A stretch of DNA of 10,659 nt from Bacillota bacterium (lineage in GTDB: Bacteria > Bacillota > Clostridia > TANB77 > CAG-465). Positions 1 through 6,408 of the stretch are shown in pieces; position 1 is the stretch's first letter; each line of letters opens with the position of its first letter. Under the pieces are notes generated by a model. It searched no databases. It saw nothing but the letters and a program-made list of their open reading frames with translations, and was not told the DNA's origin. The position numbers and the translations under genes were made by a program. Location of the stretch: positions 1 through 10,659 of the forward strand of contig JAEYPQ010000046.1 in assembly GCA_023410645.1 (NCBI GenBank), in the 5' to 3' direction.

Positions 1-77
1 ATGCTTTCACTATCATCATCATCCTTGAATTTTTTTCTATCTTCCTGTGAAATTCTACAATATATTGCTACTTTCAA
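1..77 (-). CDS. Serine recombinase, N-terminal fragment (runs off left edge)
   Basis: Reading leftward from TTG at 77, the first 25 codons give MKVAIYCRISQED followed by an acidic stretch ending SES. This is the start of the resolvase/invertase catalytic domain of large serine recombinases: strand 'AIYCRIS' with the presumed nucleophile at Ser10. The family cuts and rejoins DNA through a 5'-phosphoserine link to integrate, excise or invert elements. The TTG start is preferred over GTG at 80 because AGGGGG (85-90) sits 7 bases upstream of TTG and only 4 upstream of GTG. The gene is last in a minus-strand run after two small ORFs. It matches the part missing from the recombinase at 9200-10659, so the two may be one gene on a circle. 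The family call is firm; the rest of the protein cannot be seen. Confidence 0.85.
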   Translation of the reverse strand, partial: MKVAIYCRISQEDRKKFKDDDDSES

Positions 78-110
78 CACTATTCCCCCTTCATTACAAA
101 GGTACGAATA

Positions 111-135
111 TATACTTTATATATATATAAGTATA
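111..135. repeat. Inverted repeat just upstream of the recombinase start
   Basis: TATACTT (111-117) and AAGTATA (129-135) are perfect 7-base inverted arms around an 11-base alternating TA core. The dyad lies in the 66-base gap between the 48-aa ORF and the recombinase start, about 34 bases upstream of the TTG codon. It could be an operator, a weak hairpin, or simply an AT-rich coincidence. Confidence 0.3.
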
Positions 136-143
136 ACTTTTTC

Positions 144-290
144 TCATTTCTTATTCAACTTTACATCTATATTTTCTATATTATTTTTTATAATATTTTT
201 CATAATATTGTTTATTGCAATCTTCTTTTCTTCTTCCGTAATATTTTTATATTCATCATTAATTTGAAATTCTTTTTTTTCAAGTTTCAT
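144..290 (-). CDS. Small charged protein upstream of recombinase (48 aa)
   Basis: ATG at 290 opens a 48-codon ORF ending in TGA at 144-146. The product begins MKLEKKEFQINDEYKNITEE and continues with a Lys/Asn/Ile-rich helical segment (IMKNIIKNNI) and a basic end (KLNKK). TGGTGAT lies 5 bases upstream of the ATG, a reasonable Shine-Dalgarno sequence. There is no signal peptide, membrane helix or motif I recognise. It sits 30 bases after the 58-aa membrane protein and 66 bases before the recombinase, all on the same strand, which suggests one transcript. A recombination directionality factor or small DNA-binding helper is possible from position alone; this is inference, with no homology behind it. 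Confidence 0.6.
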   Translation of the reverse strand: MKLEKKEFQINDEYKNITEEEKKIAINNIMKNIIKNNIENIDVKLNKK

Positions 291-320
291 ATACTATCAC
301 CATTTAACACTTATTAAAAT

Positions 321-497
321 TTATTTTTTCTCTTTATTACTGAATTCTTCACCATAATTAAAATTTTTTATAAACTTTTCTTTTTCTAATAAATGTGATT
401 TTTTATGTTTCTTTATTTTAATAAAACTTTCATAAAAATATAAAGAGATTATACCTAATATATATGACATTACTACTATTAATATATATACTAACAT
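321..497 (-). CDS. Small single-pass membrane protein (58 aa)
   Basis: The start is ATG at 497 (MLVYILIVV), because a strong GGAGG lies 7 bases upstream. An in-frame TTG at 557 has no comparable site. Residues 1-22 form one hydrophobic helix (LVYILIVVMSYILGIISLYF). A strongly basic, then mixed-charge cytoplasmic tail follows (KIKKHKKSHLLEKEKF) and ends FSNKEKK. No known domain is recognised. It is the first gene of the minus-strand run leading into the recombinase. The N-terminal helix with a positive segment after it suggests an N-out, C-in topology. Such small membrane ORFs are common in clostridial mobile elements, but I cannot assign a function. Confidence 0.6.
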   Translation of the reverse strand: MLVYILIVVMSYILGIISLYFYESFIKIKKHKKSHLLEKEKFIKNFNYGEEFSNKEKK

Positions 498-630
498 TAA
501 AATTCCTCCGTCTTTAGACAAAATTTTTATTTGACATAAGCAGTGTATGCAAAACACTTCATATAAATCCTGCTCTCTTATACTTGCAAAGGCTAAATGA
601 CCTCAATATAGAAGTATAATCTCATATAAT

Positions 631-676
631 TGTGGGTTATTACCAATTACATTGCAATATGCAAAGTTTTCCCACA
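631..676. repeat. Nested dyad, possible structured RNA
   Basis: Outer arms TGTGGG (631-636) and CCCACA (671-676) enclose inner arms TTGCA (652-656) and TGCAA (660-664) separated by ATA. Both pairs are perfect and nested, so a transcript from either strand could fold into a hairpin carrying an inner hairpin. It lies upstream of the minus-strand small-gene run, so it could fall in that operon's leader. There is no U-tract, so it is not a typical terminator. Confidence 0.35.
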
Positions 677-799
677 TTATATCAACTTAATAGCTTACTA
701 AATTTTCTAAGTAGGAATTTATCTTATATGAAGACGAGGGAAAAAGAAATATATGAAAAGATGAAAGACGATATCAGGGAGGAGTTACAAAATATATAA
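659..799 (+). CDS. Short open frame, possible gene remnant (46 aa)
   Basis: ATG at 659 opens a 46-codon frame ending TAA at 797-799. The second half, from Met24 (ATG at 728), looks protein-like: MKTREKEIYEKMKDDIREEL, an amphipathic charged helix. There is no good ribosome binding site at either ATG. The first half overlaps the nested dyad. It may be the tail of a decayed gene or a chance open frame. I do not recognise it. Confidence 0.2.
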   Translation: MQSFPTLYQLNSLLNFLSRNLSYMKTREKEIYEKMKDDIREELQNI

Positions 800-825
800 T
801 CATTTTTTAGAAACTAACATTGAAA

Positions 826-842
826 AAAGTACCAGGTACTTT
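826..842. repeat. Perfect 17-base palindrome AAAGTACC-A-GGTACTTT
   Basis: Eight-base arms AAAGTACC and GGTACTTT flank a single A. It is preceded by an A-run and sits in non-coding DNA 26 bases after the short frame at 659-799. The GGTACTTTA half recurs at 9115-9123 next to the other recombinase end. It could be a recombinase half-site pair, a REP-like palindrome, or a protein-binding operator. Confidence 0.5.
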
Positions 843-1072
843 ATATTTAAGACTTTTAATAATTACAATTACAATTTAAATTATAGAAATAGTATTTTAA
901 ATGATTTATATTATAAGTATTATATATGAGATGATATTATACTTATTTTAAAGTGTATTAAAGATGATACCAAGATATAATTAACTTTTTTTATTAACTT
1001 TACATTACTTTCTACAGAAATTGACTTTAAAATATAAAATTAGCCATGAAAAATATATCTAGATTAGTCATA

Positions 1073-1102
1073 TTTTGTCGAAAACATTTAACTTAATATA
1101 AT
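1073..1102 (+). promoter_or_regulatory. Candidate promoter with a perfect Spo0A box, upstream of the DUF1906 gene
   Basis: TTTTGTCGAAAA at 1073-1084 contains the Spo0A recognition core TGTCGAA. TTGTCG (1075-1080) followed after 16 bases by TATAAT (1097-1102) is a plausible sigma-A promoter whose -35 coincides with the 0A box. A second TATAAT (1110-1115) would place the box just upstream of the -35. A perfect ACTTAAT-ATA-ATTAAGT palindrome (1091-1107) overlaps the -10. The leader to the ATG at 1266 would be about 150 bases. Overlap of a 0A box with a -35 is known from Spo0A-controlled promoters of the spoIIG/spoIIE kind. Confidence 0.5.
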
Positions 1103-1174
1103 TAAGTTGTATAATTATTAGGCAACATATTTTTAAGTAAATTATTAATTAATATTTACGGAGGTGATAGTTTT

Positions 1175-1207
1175 ATGAAGAAACTCAACTGTCATAATAC
1201 AAGTTGA
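1175..1207 (+). CDS. Ten-codon leader ORF (MKKLNCHNTS)
   Basis: GGAGGTGAT (1160-1168), a near-perfect match to the 16S anti-Shine-Dalgarno, lies 6 bases before ATG at 1175. The frame stops after ten codons at TGA 1205-1207. The main secreted-protein gene begins 58 bases further on with its own, weaker site. So strong an initiation site on so short a frame suggests a leader peptide affecting the downstream gene, or the stump of a gene lost by mutation. The sequence resembles no attenuator peptide I know. Confidence 0.35.
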   Translation: MKKLNCHNTS

Positions 1208-1265
1208 TGAAAATTCGAAACTCTTTCAAACTTTTCTAGTCTAATAAAATCTAGGAGTGATAATC

Positions 1266-3377
1266 ATGAAGTTATTAAAAGAATTACGGAAAGGTAAAAG
1301 GTTTCTTACACTATTAATTGCTATTTCATTTTCAATTTTAACAATATTCCCAACATCAGCCTTTGCAGATAGTATTGAGAATACACCTCAGTCTAATGAT
1401 ACACAAAATGATAATTCTGTAACTGAAAGTGTATATTCTAGTCATGTCACAACACCATCTGCAATTGAATTTAATTTTGCAACGGCTGGAATAAACCCAG
1501 ATGACTATCCAGATCCAATGGTTGCATTAACCCAAGAATGGTTAAATAATACTTACACTGGGAAAACTGGATATACACCAATTGAAATAACTGGAAGAAC
1601 TGGCTCTACAACTGTTAATGCATTACTACACGCATTCCAAATAGAGCTTAATATTACTGCCACTGCAGATAGCTTCGGCCCCACTACTACTAGCAGATTT
1701 AATTCGAGGTTCCCAAATGGTATTCAGCCTCAGGCTGATAGTGCTCCAGAAGAAGATAATATATATGGTATAATTCAAGGAGCATTATGGTGTAAAGGTT
1801 ATGCTTCTGAATATGGCGGAATTACAAAACATTTCTATCAGAACACTGCAAACGCTATAAGTCAATTAAAATCTGATACTGGAATTTCTGATACCAGTCC
1901 TACTATTACACTTAATATTATAAAGGCATTGTTAAGTATGACCCAATTTAAGAAGGTATCTGGTGGCATAGATGATATCAGAACTATCCAACAAAGATTA
2001 AATAATAAATATGAGGCTTATATAGGTTTAATTCCAACCGATGGTATAATGGCAAGAGAAACCAGCAAAGCACTTATAATTGCACTTCAAATAACAGAAG
2101 ACATTGATCCTTCAGTTGCAGACGGAACATTTGGACCTACAACAAAAAGTAGATTACCTATACTTCCAGACGCATTAGGCTCATTGTCTACTCAGAAAAA
2201 AATCGATTTTGTAAATTTGGTAAGATATTCTCTATGTGCTAGTGGATTTCAGGTAAGTTTGGATACATCAGAATGGAATACAGAAATATCGGATGCACTA
2301 GGTGAATTTCAGCAATCAATGAAATTGCCTTTTACACGAAAAGCCGATGTAAACACCTGGATGTCCTTATTACTAAGTAGCGGGAACCCAGATCGTCCAT
2401 CAGCAGCAAGTGATACAAGATTTGAAATGACCACAGGCAGAATACCATATCTTCAAGATAACGGTATGTATATAGTAGGTAGATATTTAACTGGAGATAC
2501 TAAATCTCTACAACCCGGTGAAGCGCAAAGACTTTTGGATGCAGGTATATATTTCTTTCCAATTTTTCAAGAAACCTACAATGGTGACAATGTAACCAAG
2601 TATAATTATGAACTTGGAGTTTCTGATGCAAAGAAGGCTGTGGGCAAGGCAAGGCAATACGGTATACCTGCAGATACTATCATTTACTTTGCTATTGACT
2701 TTGATCCAACACAATATGAGATTGATACTTATGTAATGCCATATTTTCAAGCCATTAAAGAAAATATAGCTGAATACAGTGTTGGTGCATATGGTACAAG
2801 GAATGTATGTTGGAATTTAATAAATATCGCTAAAGCTAGCTTTGTTAGTGATATGTCTACAGGTTATAGTGGAAATATGGGATTTAAAATGCCTCGTAAC
2901 TGGAATTTCGATCAATTTTTCGAAATAAAAGGAATCGGTACTACAAAGTGGGATTTGGATAAAACTGCTTATTCCGGATTATATCCAGCTGTAACAAAAC
3001 TTAATAATGGTACTTTTAATTTAAGATCTTCATTTCAATTCAGTGATTCACATTCAGGGGATGAAAGAGCACTTTGGGGAAATTACCTTACCCTTAAATT
3101 TACTGCTACTGACCCAAATCCTGATGCGCCAGCTGAATTAGGATCAACAGGACATACTATATTTGTTCAATTTTCTTATACTAAAGATGGAGAAATATTT
3201 ACTGGGCCAACTTTAAATGTAACAGTAGATGGTGAACCCACCATCCTTGAGAAATATGAGCTAGGTGGAATGGATGAAAAAGATTTAACAATAACCTATT
3301 GGGATTCTAACAGAAATGGTGCCAAGGTACAAATGAGCGTTGATTTTTATAATTGGTACGAGACTCCTGAAGACTAA
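1266..3377 (+). CDS. Secreted DUF1906 (glycoside-hydrolase-like) protein with peptidoglycan-binding-like modules
   Basis: The start is ATG at 1266, with AGGAG 8 bases upstream (an in-frame GTG at 1257 overlaps that site), giving 703 aa. Residues 1-34 are a Sec signal peptide: basic KELRKGKR, a hydrophobic core, and AFA|D cleavage after 34. Residues ~55-370 look like two repeats of a pair of helical peptidoglycan-binding-like modules; first and third end similarly (SFGPTTTSRF, TFGPTTKSRL). Residues ~385-580 match DUF1906/Rv2525c-like glycoside-hydrolase-like domains: GRYLTGD, strand IYFAIDFDPT with acidic D478 and D480, VGAYGT, QFFEI, WDLDKTAY. Residues ~581-703 are beta-rich and unassigned. 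The layout recalls B. subtilis YbfG. It probably acts on or binds cell wall outside the cell; hydrolytic activity is not established for this family. It is a single gene with its own promoter region and terminator, and is less AT-rich than its minus-strand neighbours. Confidence 0.85.
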   Translation: MKLLKELRKGKRFLTLLIAISFSILTIFPTSAFADSIENTPQSNDTQNDNSVTESVYSSHVTTPSAIEFNFATAGINPDDYPDPMVALTQEWLNNTYTGKTGYTPIEITGRTGSTTVNALLHAFQIELNITATADSFGPTTTSRFNSRFPNGIQPQADSAPEEDNIYGIIQGALWCKGYASEYGGITKHFYQNTANAISQLKSDTGISDTSPTITLNIIKALLSMTQFKKVSGGIDDIRTIQQRLNNKYEAYIGLIPTDGIMARETSKALIIALQITEDIDPSVADGTFGPTTKSRLPILPDALGSLSTQKKIDFVNLVRYSLCASGFQVSLDTSEWNTEISDALGEFQQSMKLPFTRKADVNTWMSLLLSSGNPDRPSAASDTRFEMTTGRIPYLQDNGMYIVGRYLTGDTKSLQPGEAQRLLDAGIYFFPIFQETYNGDNVTKYNYELGVSDAKKAVGKARQYGIPADTIIYFAIDFDPTQYEIDTYVMPYFQAIKENIAEYSVGAYGTRNVCWNLINIAKASFVSDMSTGYSGNMGFKMPRNWNFDQFFEIKGIGTTKWDLDKTAYSGLYPAVTKLNNGTFNLRSSFQFSDSHSGDERALWGNYLTLKFTATDPNPDAPAELGSTGHTIFVQFSYTKDGEIFTGPTLNVTVDGEPTILEKYELGGMDEKDLTITYWDSNRNGAKVQMSVDFYNWYETPED

Positions 3378-3394
3378 GAATAATTAATATTAAC

Positions 3395-3432
3395 AAAAAA
3401 CCATAGTATGCTAAGCAATACTATGGTTTTTT
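3395..3432. terminator. Bidirectional intrinsic terminator
   Basis: Perfect 15-base arms (AAAAAACCATAGTAT and its complement) enclose the 8-base loop GCTAAGCA. The A-run on one side and T-run on the other let it terminate both the plus-strand DUF1906 gene (stop at 3377) and the minus-strand SUMF1-like gene (stop at 3443), which converge here. Confidence 0.9.
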
Positions 3433-3442
3433 TAAACATTAA

Positions 3443-4453
3443 CTATTTTATATAAAGAACAACTCTAAACCCTATTTTAGAGTTAGGATTAATAACAATA
3501 GAATCTATATTACTTAATGAGGTAATCCCACCATCTAAATAACTTCCTCCTGTAATGTATATTCTTCCTTGTGAATCAGATGTTGTCAACTCTACCAAAT
3601 TTCCAGCCAAATCATAAATATTATATTTTTTGTTTCTATCTGTTAGACCAGTAGACAATATTAATTTTGTATCTTCATATTTATCTATATCTTTTCCATA
3701 TTTATAACTCTTGCCATTATCAGTTGAATATAATCCAGTAAATTTAAAATCAGAATTAGAATAGTTACCGATATTAGTACTATCAACCTCCAATTCAGTT
3801 TCAGTATCATAAGTCCTGCTAAAAAAAGAAATAATGGCACTCCATTGTGATTTAGTAATTAATCCACTTTGAATATATTCATTACTATACATACTCTCAG
3901 AATTAGCCTTAGCATTATCATATCCTATATAATTCCATGGTCTTACACCCTTTTTACTTACAGGAATACCATTTATATCGTTTGTTTCCTCACTTATATT
4001 ATCATTTATATTCTGCATTTTTGCTGATACACCAGCTTCATATCTTGACACATAAAAACCACCATATTTTTTTATCTGATCATTCTGCGAATTAATGCTC
4101 TGAGGTAATCTAGATACATTTTCTGACGCACCTAATGAGCCTGTTTTTATAGGTATCCATACGAATTGATTACCTATTTCATCTTCTATAACTAGTCCAT
4201 CATTCCAACCTTTTGGTACACCATTTTCAATCTCCCAACTAGCAGTTTCAGTTTCAATCTTTTTAAATCCATGAGGTACAGGAGGGTCATTATATTCGCT
4301 TATCTTTTCAATTATTTGATTATTACTATTATTGTCAGTATTATTAATATCGTTTTGCATACTACCTTTTGATTTATTATTAATAATATATAATACTGCG
4401 ACTATTGTTAATATAAATATGATTACAAAAATAACAATCTTTTTTAATTTCAT
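3443..4453 (-). CDS. Membrane-anchored SUMF1/formylglycine-generating-enzyme-like protein
   Basis: ATG at 4453 is preferred (AAGGTG about 6 bases upstream; GTG at 4462 and ATG at 4459 overlap that site), giving 336 aa. Residues ~1-26 are an uncleaved-looking anchor (MKLKKIVIFVIIFILTIVAV) with no lipobox cysteine. An Asn-rich linker follows. The rest carries SUMF1-fold hallmarks in order: NQFVWIPI, GGFYVSRYEAG, RPWNYIGYDNA, YDLAGNLVELT, ITGGSYLD and C-terminal IGFRVVLY. I see no cysteines, so it cannot use the Cys-dependent copper chemistry of true formylglycine-generating enzymes. A structural or ligand-binding role at the cell surface is more likely. Similar one-helix SUMF1 proteins are frequent in clostridial genomes and prophages. 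It converges with the DUF1906 gene on a shared terminator and has its own promoter. Confidence 0.8.
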   Translation of the reverse strand: MKLKKIVIFVIIFILTIVAVLYIINNKSKGSMQNDINNTDNNSNNQIIEKISEYNDPPVPHGFKKIETETASWEIENGVPKGWNDGLVIEDEIGNQFVWIPIKTGSLGASENVSRLPQSINSQNDQIKKYGGFYVSRYEAGVSAKMQNINDNISEETNDINGIPVSKKGVRPWNYIGYDNAKANSESMYSNEYIQSGLITKSQWSAIISFFSRTYDTETELEVDSTNIGNYSNSDFKFTGLYSTDNGKSYKYGKDIDKYEDTKLILSTGLTDRNKKYNIYDLAGNLVELTTSDSQGRIYITGGSYLDGGITSLSNIDSIVINPNSKIGFRVVLYIK

Positions 4454-4472
4454 ATTCATCACCTTAAATAAT

Positions 4473-4501
4473 ATTATAATACGTTAACTTCAAATATGCA
4501 A
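4473..4501 (-). promoter_or_regulatory. Sigma-A-type promoter of the SUMF1-like gene
   Basis: On the minus strand TTGCAT (4496-4501) and TATAAT (4473-4478) are separated by exactly 17 bases, a near-consensus housekeeping promoter. The expected start near 4466 falls almost at the ribosome binding site (about 4459-4465), so the leader would be only about a dozen bases. Confidence 0.6.
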
Positions 4502-4565
4502 ATCATTTTTAAAATATTAATTAAATCTTAAGAATTAATTTTTATTATAATCAAAATATGCAAAT
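4490..4565. repeat. Direct repeat TCAAA(A)TATGCAAAT, two copies
   Basis: TCAAATATGCAAAT (4490-4503) and TCAAAATATGCAAAT (4551-4565) are the same motif with one extra A, starting 61 bases apart. The first overlaps the -35 of the SUMF1-like promoter; the second lies 50 bases upstream on the same strand. The spacing and position fit a pair of regulator sites. The rest of the 150-base gap is plain AT-rich DNA. Confidence 0.4.
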
Positions 4566-4604
4566 TAATAATTTTAAATATATTATCTAACTTAAATTAT
4601 TAGA

Positions 4605-5325
4605 TTAATTTTGATAATATATTTCTAAAACTCTATTTATAAGCATTTTAGATGTAGGAAGATTTGTATTTTGAAAAAACTTTTCCATTCTTTTCCTACC
4701 TGTATTATTAATCATAGTTTTTATAGTCTTATCTATATTCCATTTTATTTTTTTATCATTAGCAAAGTCAGTATTTACTCTTGACATACTAGATATATTT
4801 GAATATAATTCCTTCATCTTGAATACTAATTTATTTTTACTTTCAATACAAGTAATAATACAATCTAATAAATATGAGTATCCTAAAGTATTTGTATTGA
4901 AGTCCAGTTCTTTTAGTATATTAATGATATCATTTCTTATATTTACTGATTTATCTGTAATATCATTACATATCATATTTATCTTCTCTAATAGTTCTTC
5001 TATATTAAAAGGTTTTTCAAAAATATAATCTATGGGTAAATTATTTTTTAGACTTTCTCTTAATAATAATCTATCTCCAGTAATAACTATTATTTTAGGA
5101 ATTGTTTCTTTATTTTTTAAGTTATTTAATATTTCTATCCCGATTTAGTATTGGCATTTGTAAATCTAGTAGAACAATATCTACATCCCTATTCAGAATG
5201 CACTCTAATGCCTCCTGACCATTAGAAGATATATTAAAAATATTAATATTTTTAATATTTGTTGCTTCATTAAAAACAGTTTTAACAAATTCATAATTAT
5301 CATCTGCTATTAACAAATTAATCAT
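4605..5325 (-). pseudogene. Spo0A-like response regulator, single-base frameshift
   Basis: ATG at 5325 has GGAGG 5 bases upstream. The receiver domain keeps its active site: D8/D9 (LLIADDN), phospho-acceptor D54 (VLLDLQMP), then after the shift VITGD and FEKPF. The frame breaks near 5142, where AATCGGGATAG appears in place of the expected AATGGGATAG, and a stop follows 7 codons later. Dropping one base restores 239 aa to the TAA at 4605. From about residue 120 the rest resembles the Spo0A DNA-binding domain (IINILKELDF...LGYSYLLDCI, KMKELYSNIS, final NLPTSKMLINRVLEIYY). The stretch expected to carry the SRVER recognition helix reads WNIDKTIKTM, so contact residues have diverged and 0A-box binding is doubtful. 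A YcbB/GlnL-type output domain is a less likely alternative. Its natural promoter region seems replaced by the DUF1906 fragment starting ~20 bases upstream. Confidence 0.75.
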
Positions 5326-5358
5326 TTTTACCTCCAAGTCAACAAATTATATAATATT

Positions 5359-6344
5359 TTGTTTGCTGAAATTTCTGTAACAACAGCAAGCGGTAGTTGG
5401 GATTTAGATAGAGTTGCTTACTCAGATAGAAATTTTTATCCTGTAATGTATCTTGAAAATGGTGGAGAATATGAGTACGTTCAACCATCGAAACCGTGTC
5501 AAAGTGAACTTAATACTATACCATCAATTTTGTCATTTATCAATAGCATCATTGAATTAGAAAATGTATGCTTGGATTACTGTAATTGGAAACTAATTGA
5601 CCCCATGAATCCAAGGAACTTGCTACTAAAATTACCAACTATATTAGGCACGTGAATTATACCGGTATTGAATGGGGAATTACAACCATGAATCCAATTG
5701 ATTATGATTTTGTAGATTATGTAAAAACTAATCATAATTCCCTATATAATACCTTGCAAGCCTATATCAATGGAAGTTTAATGATGTCCGATGGTAACAA
5801 AGGTATATTAGATTTTGCACATCTTGCTGCTACTGCAGAAGGAAATTTTTCCTCACCAATTGTACCTGCATTTTGGACTGGCTGGGGTGCAGATTTGGCA
5901 ACTGCTATGTCTCAAATAGACAAAGCTATGCTTAGAGACCCTGATTTATATGATCAGAAATATGCTGACTCTTTAATTGGGTTCAATAATGACATGTTGT
6001 CAAGTTTTAATTATGCTGATATTTGTTGTGATGCAGATGCAATAATGATTGCGGATTTAATAAAAAATTCTAATTCTATGTATCACGCATTCTCAGACTC
6101 AATTAGCACTTATTATACCCAACATGTGCAGGATAGATATTTCTATTATCTTGGTGATTTGGCATCCTTGAATAATTTGGATGAAATAAAAAACAAGTTA
6201 ATAGAAAAAATGCACGGAGCAGCTGAAGTCGCAATTTTATTGCCTTTGAAAGGTAACAATCCCTCTGACCTTGCTTATTTATATGCTTGCTATGCTTTTG
6301 CAAATTATATATATAAAGAAGCAAGTAATCACTTAAATAACTAA
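5359..6344 (+). pseudogene. C-terminal fragment of a second DUF1906 protein, truncated and frameshifted
   Basis: Similarity to the intact DUF1906 protein starts abruptly near 5362: FAEISVTTASGSWDLDRVAYS aligns with that protein's FFEIKGIG..KWDLDKTAYS. The signal peptide, wall-binding modules and most of the DUF1906 domain are missing, and there is no ribosome binding site. The first frame ends at TGA 5653-5655. The next frame opens with GTG at 5652, and one lost base there would fuse them (about 328 aa). After the DUF1906 remnant come a linker and a helical domain with HLAATAEG, FWTGWGADLATA and DADAIMIADL, which the intact protein lacks. The region is less AT-rich than the flanking minus-strand genes, like the intact DUF1906 gene. 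A strong terminator follows at 6360. GTG at 5652 could in principle start the helical domain alone, but no Shine-Dalgarno supports it. Confidence 0.75.
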
Positions 6345-6359
6345 ATACTATTTAAACTA

Positions 6360-6403
6360 AAAATCAAAGTGGATATTGAAAATTCAGTATCCACTTTGAT
6401 TTT
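6360..6403. terminator. Bidirectional intrinsic terminator
   Basis: Perfect 16-base arms (AAAATCAAAGTGGATA, 6360-6375, and its complement, 6388-6403) enclose a 12-base loop that itself contains TGAA/TTCA. It ends the DUF1906 fragment (stop at 6344) and the convergent minus-strand membrane gene (stop at 6409). Its survival after a dead gene agrees with a once-functional second DUF1906 gene. Confidence 0.9.
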
Positions 6404-6408
6404 ATAAT

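Larger units (their letters stand above)
498..1265. other. Long intergenic region between recombinase operon and DUF1906 gene
   Basis: No convincing full-length gene lies in these 768 bases. They hold a nested dyad (631-676), a short open frame that may be a gene remnant (659-799), a perfect 17-base palindrome (826-842), a candidate Spo0A-box promoter (1073-1102) and a 10-codon ORF with an excellent ribosome binding site (1175-1207). The stretch 843-1070 is extremely AT-rich. Apart from a weak inverted pair ATAAGTAT/ATACTTAT near 914-945, I see nothing in it. Confidence 0.6.

Noticed and set aside
1..267. Plus-strand 88-aa open frame rich in Phe, Ile and Ser
   Set aside because: It is the antisense of the recombinase start and the 48-aa ORF, has no ribosome binding site inside the window, and has the composition typical of reading A-rich coding DNA backwards.
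2508..2750. Minus-strand 80-aa open frame
   Set aside because: It lies entirely inside the well-supported DUF1906 gene on the other strand, with no ribosome binding site or recognisable motif.
3443..4453. Diversity-generating retroelement target (SUMF1/C-type-lectin-like fold)
   Set aside because: There is no reverse transcriptase, template repeat or second copy of the 3' end of this gene in the window.
4819..5028. Plus-strand 69-aa hydrophobic open frame
   Set aside because: It is the antisense shadow of the Spo0A-like gene, whose protein similarity is clear.
5120..5160. Programmed ribosomal frameshift in the Spo0A-like gene
   Set aside because: No slippery heptamer, internal Shine-Dalgarno or downstream hairpin is visible at the shift, so a simple one-base indel is the better explanation.
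6103..6324. Minus-strand 73-aa open frame
   Set aside because: It is antisense to the helical domain of the second DUF1906 fragment and has no supporting signals.
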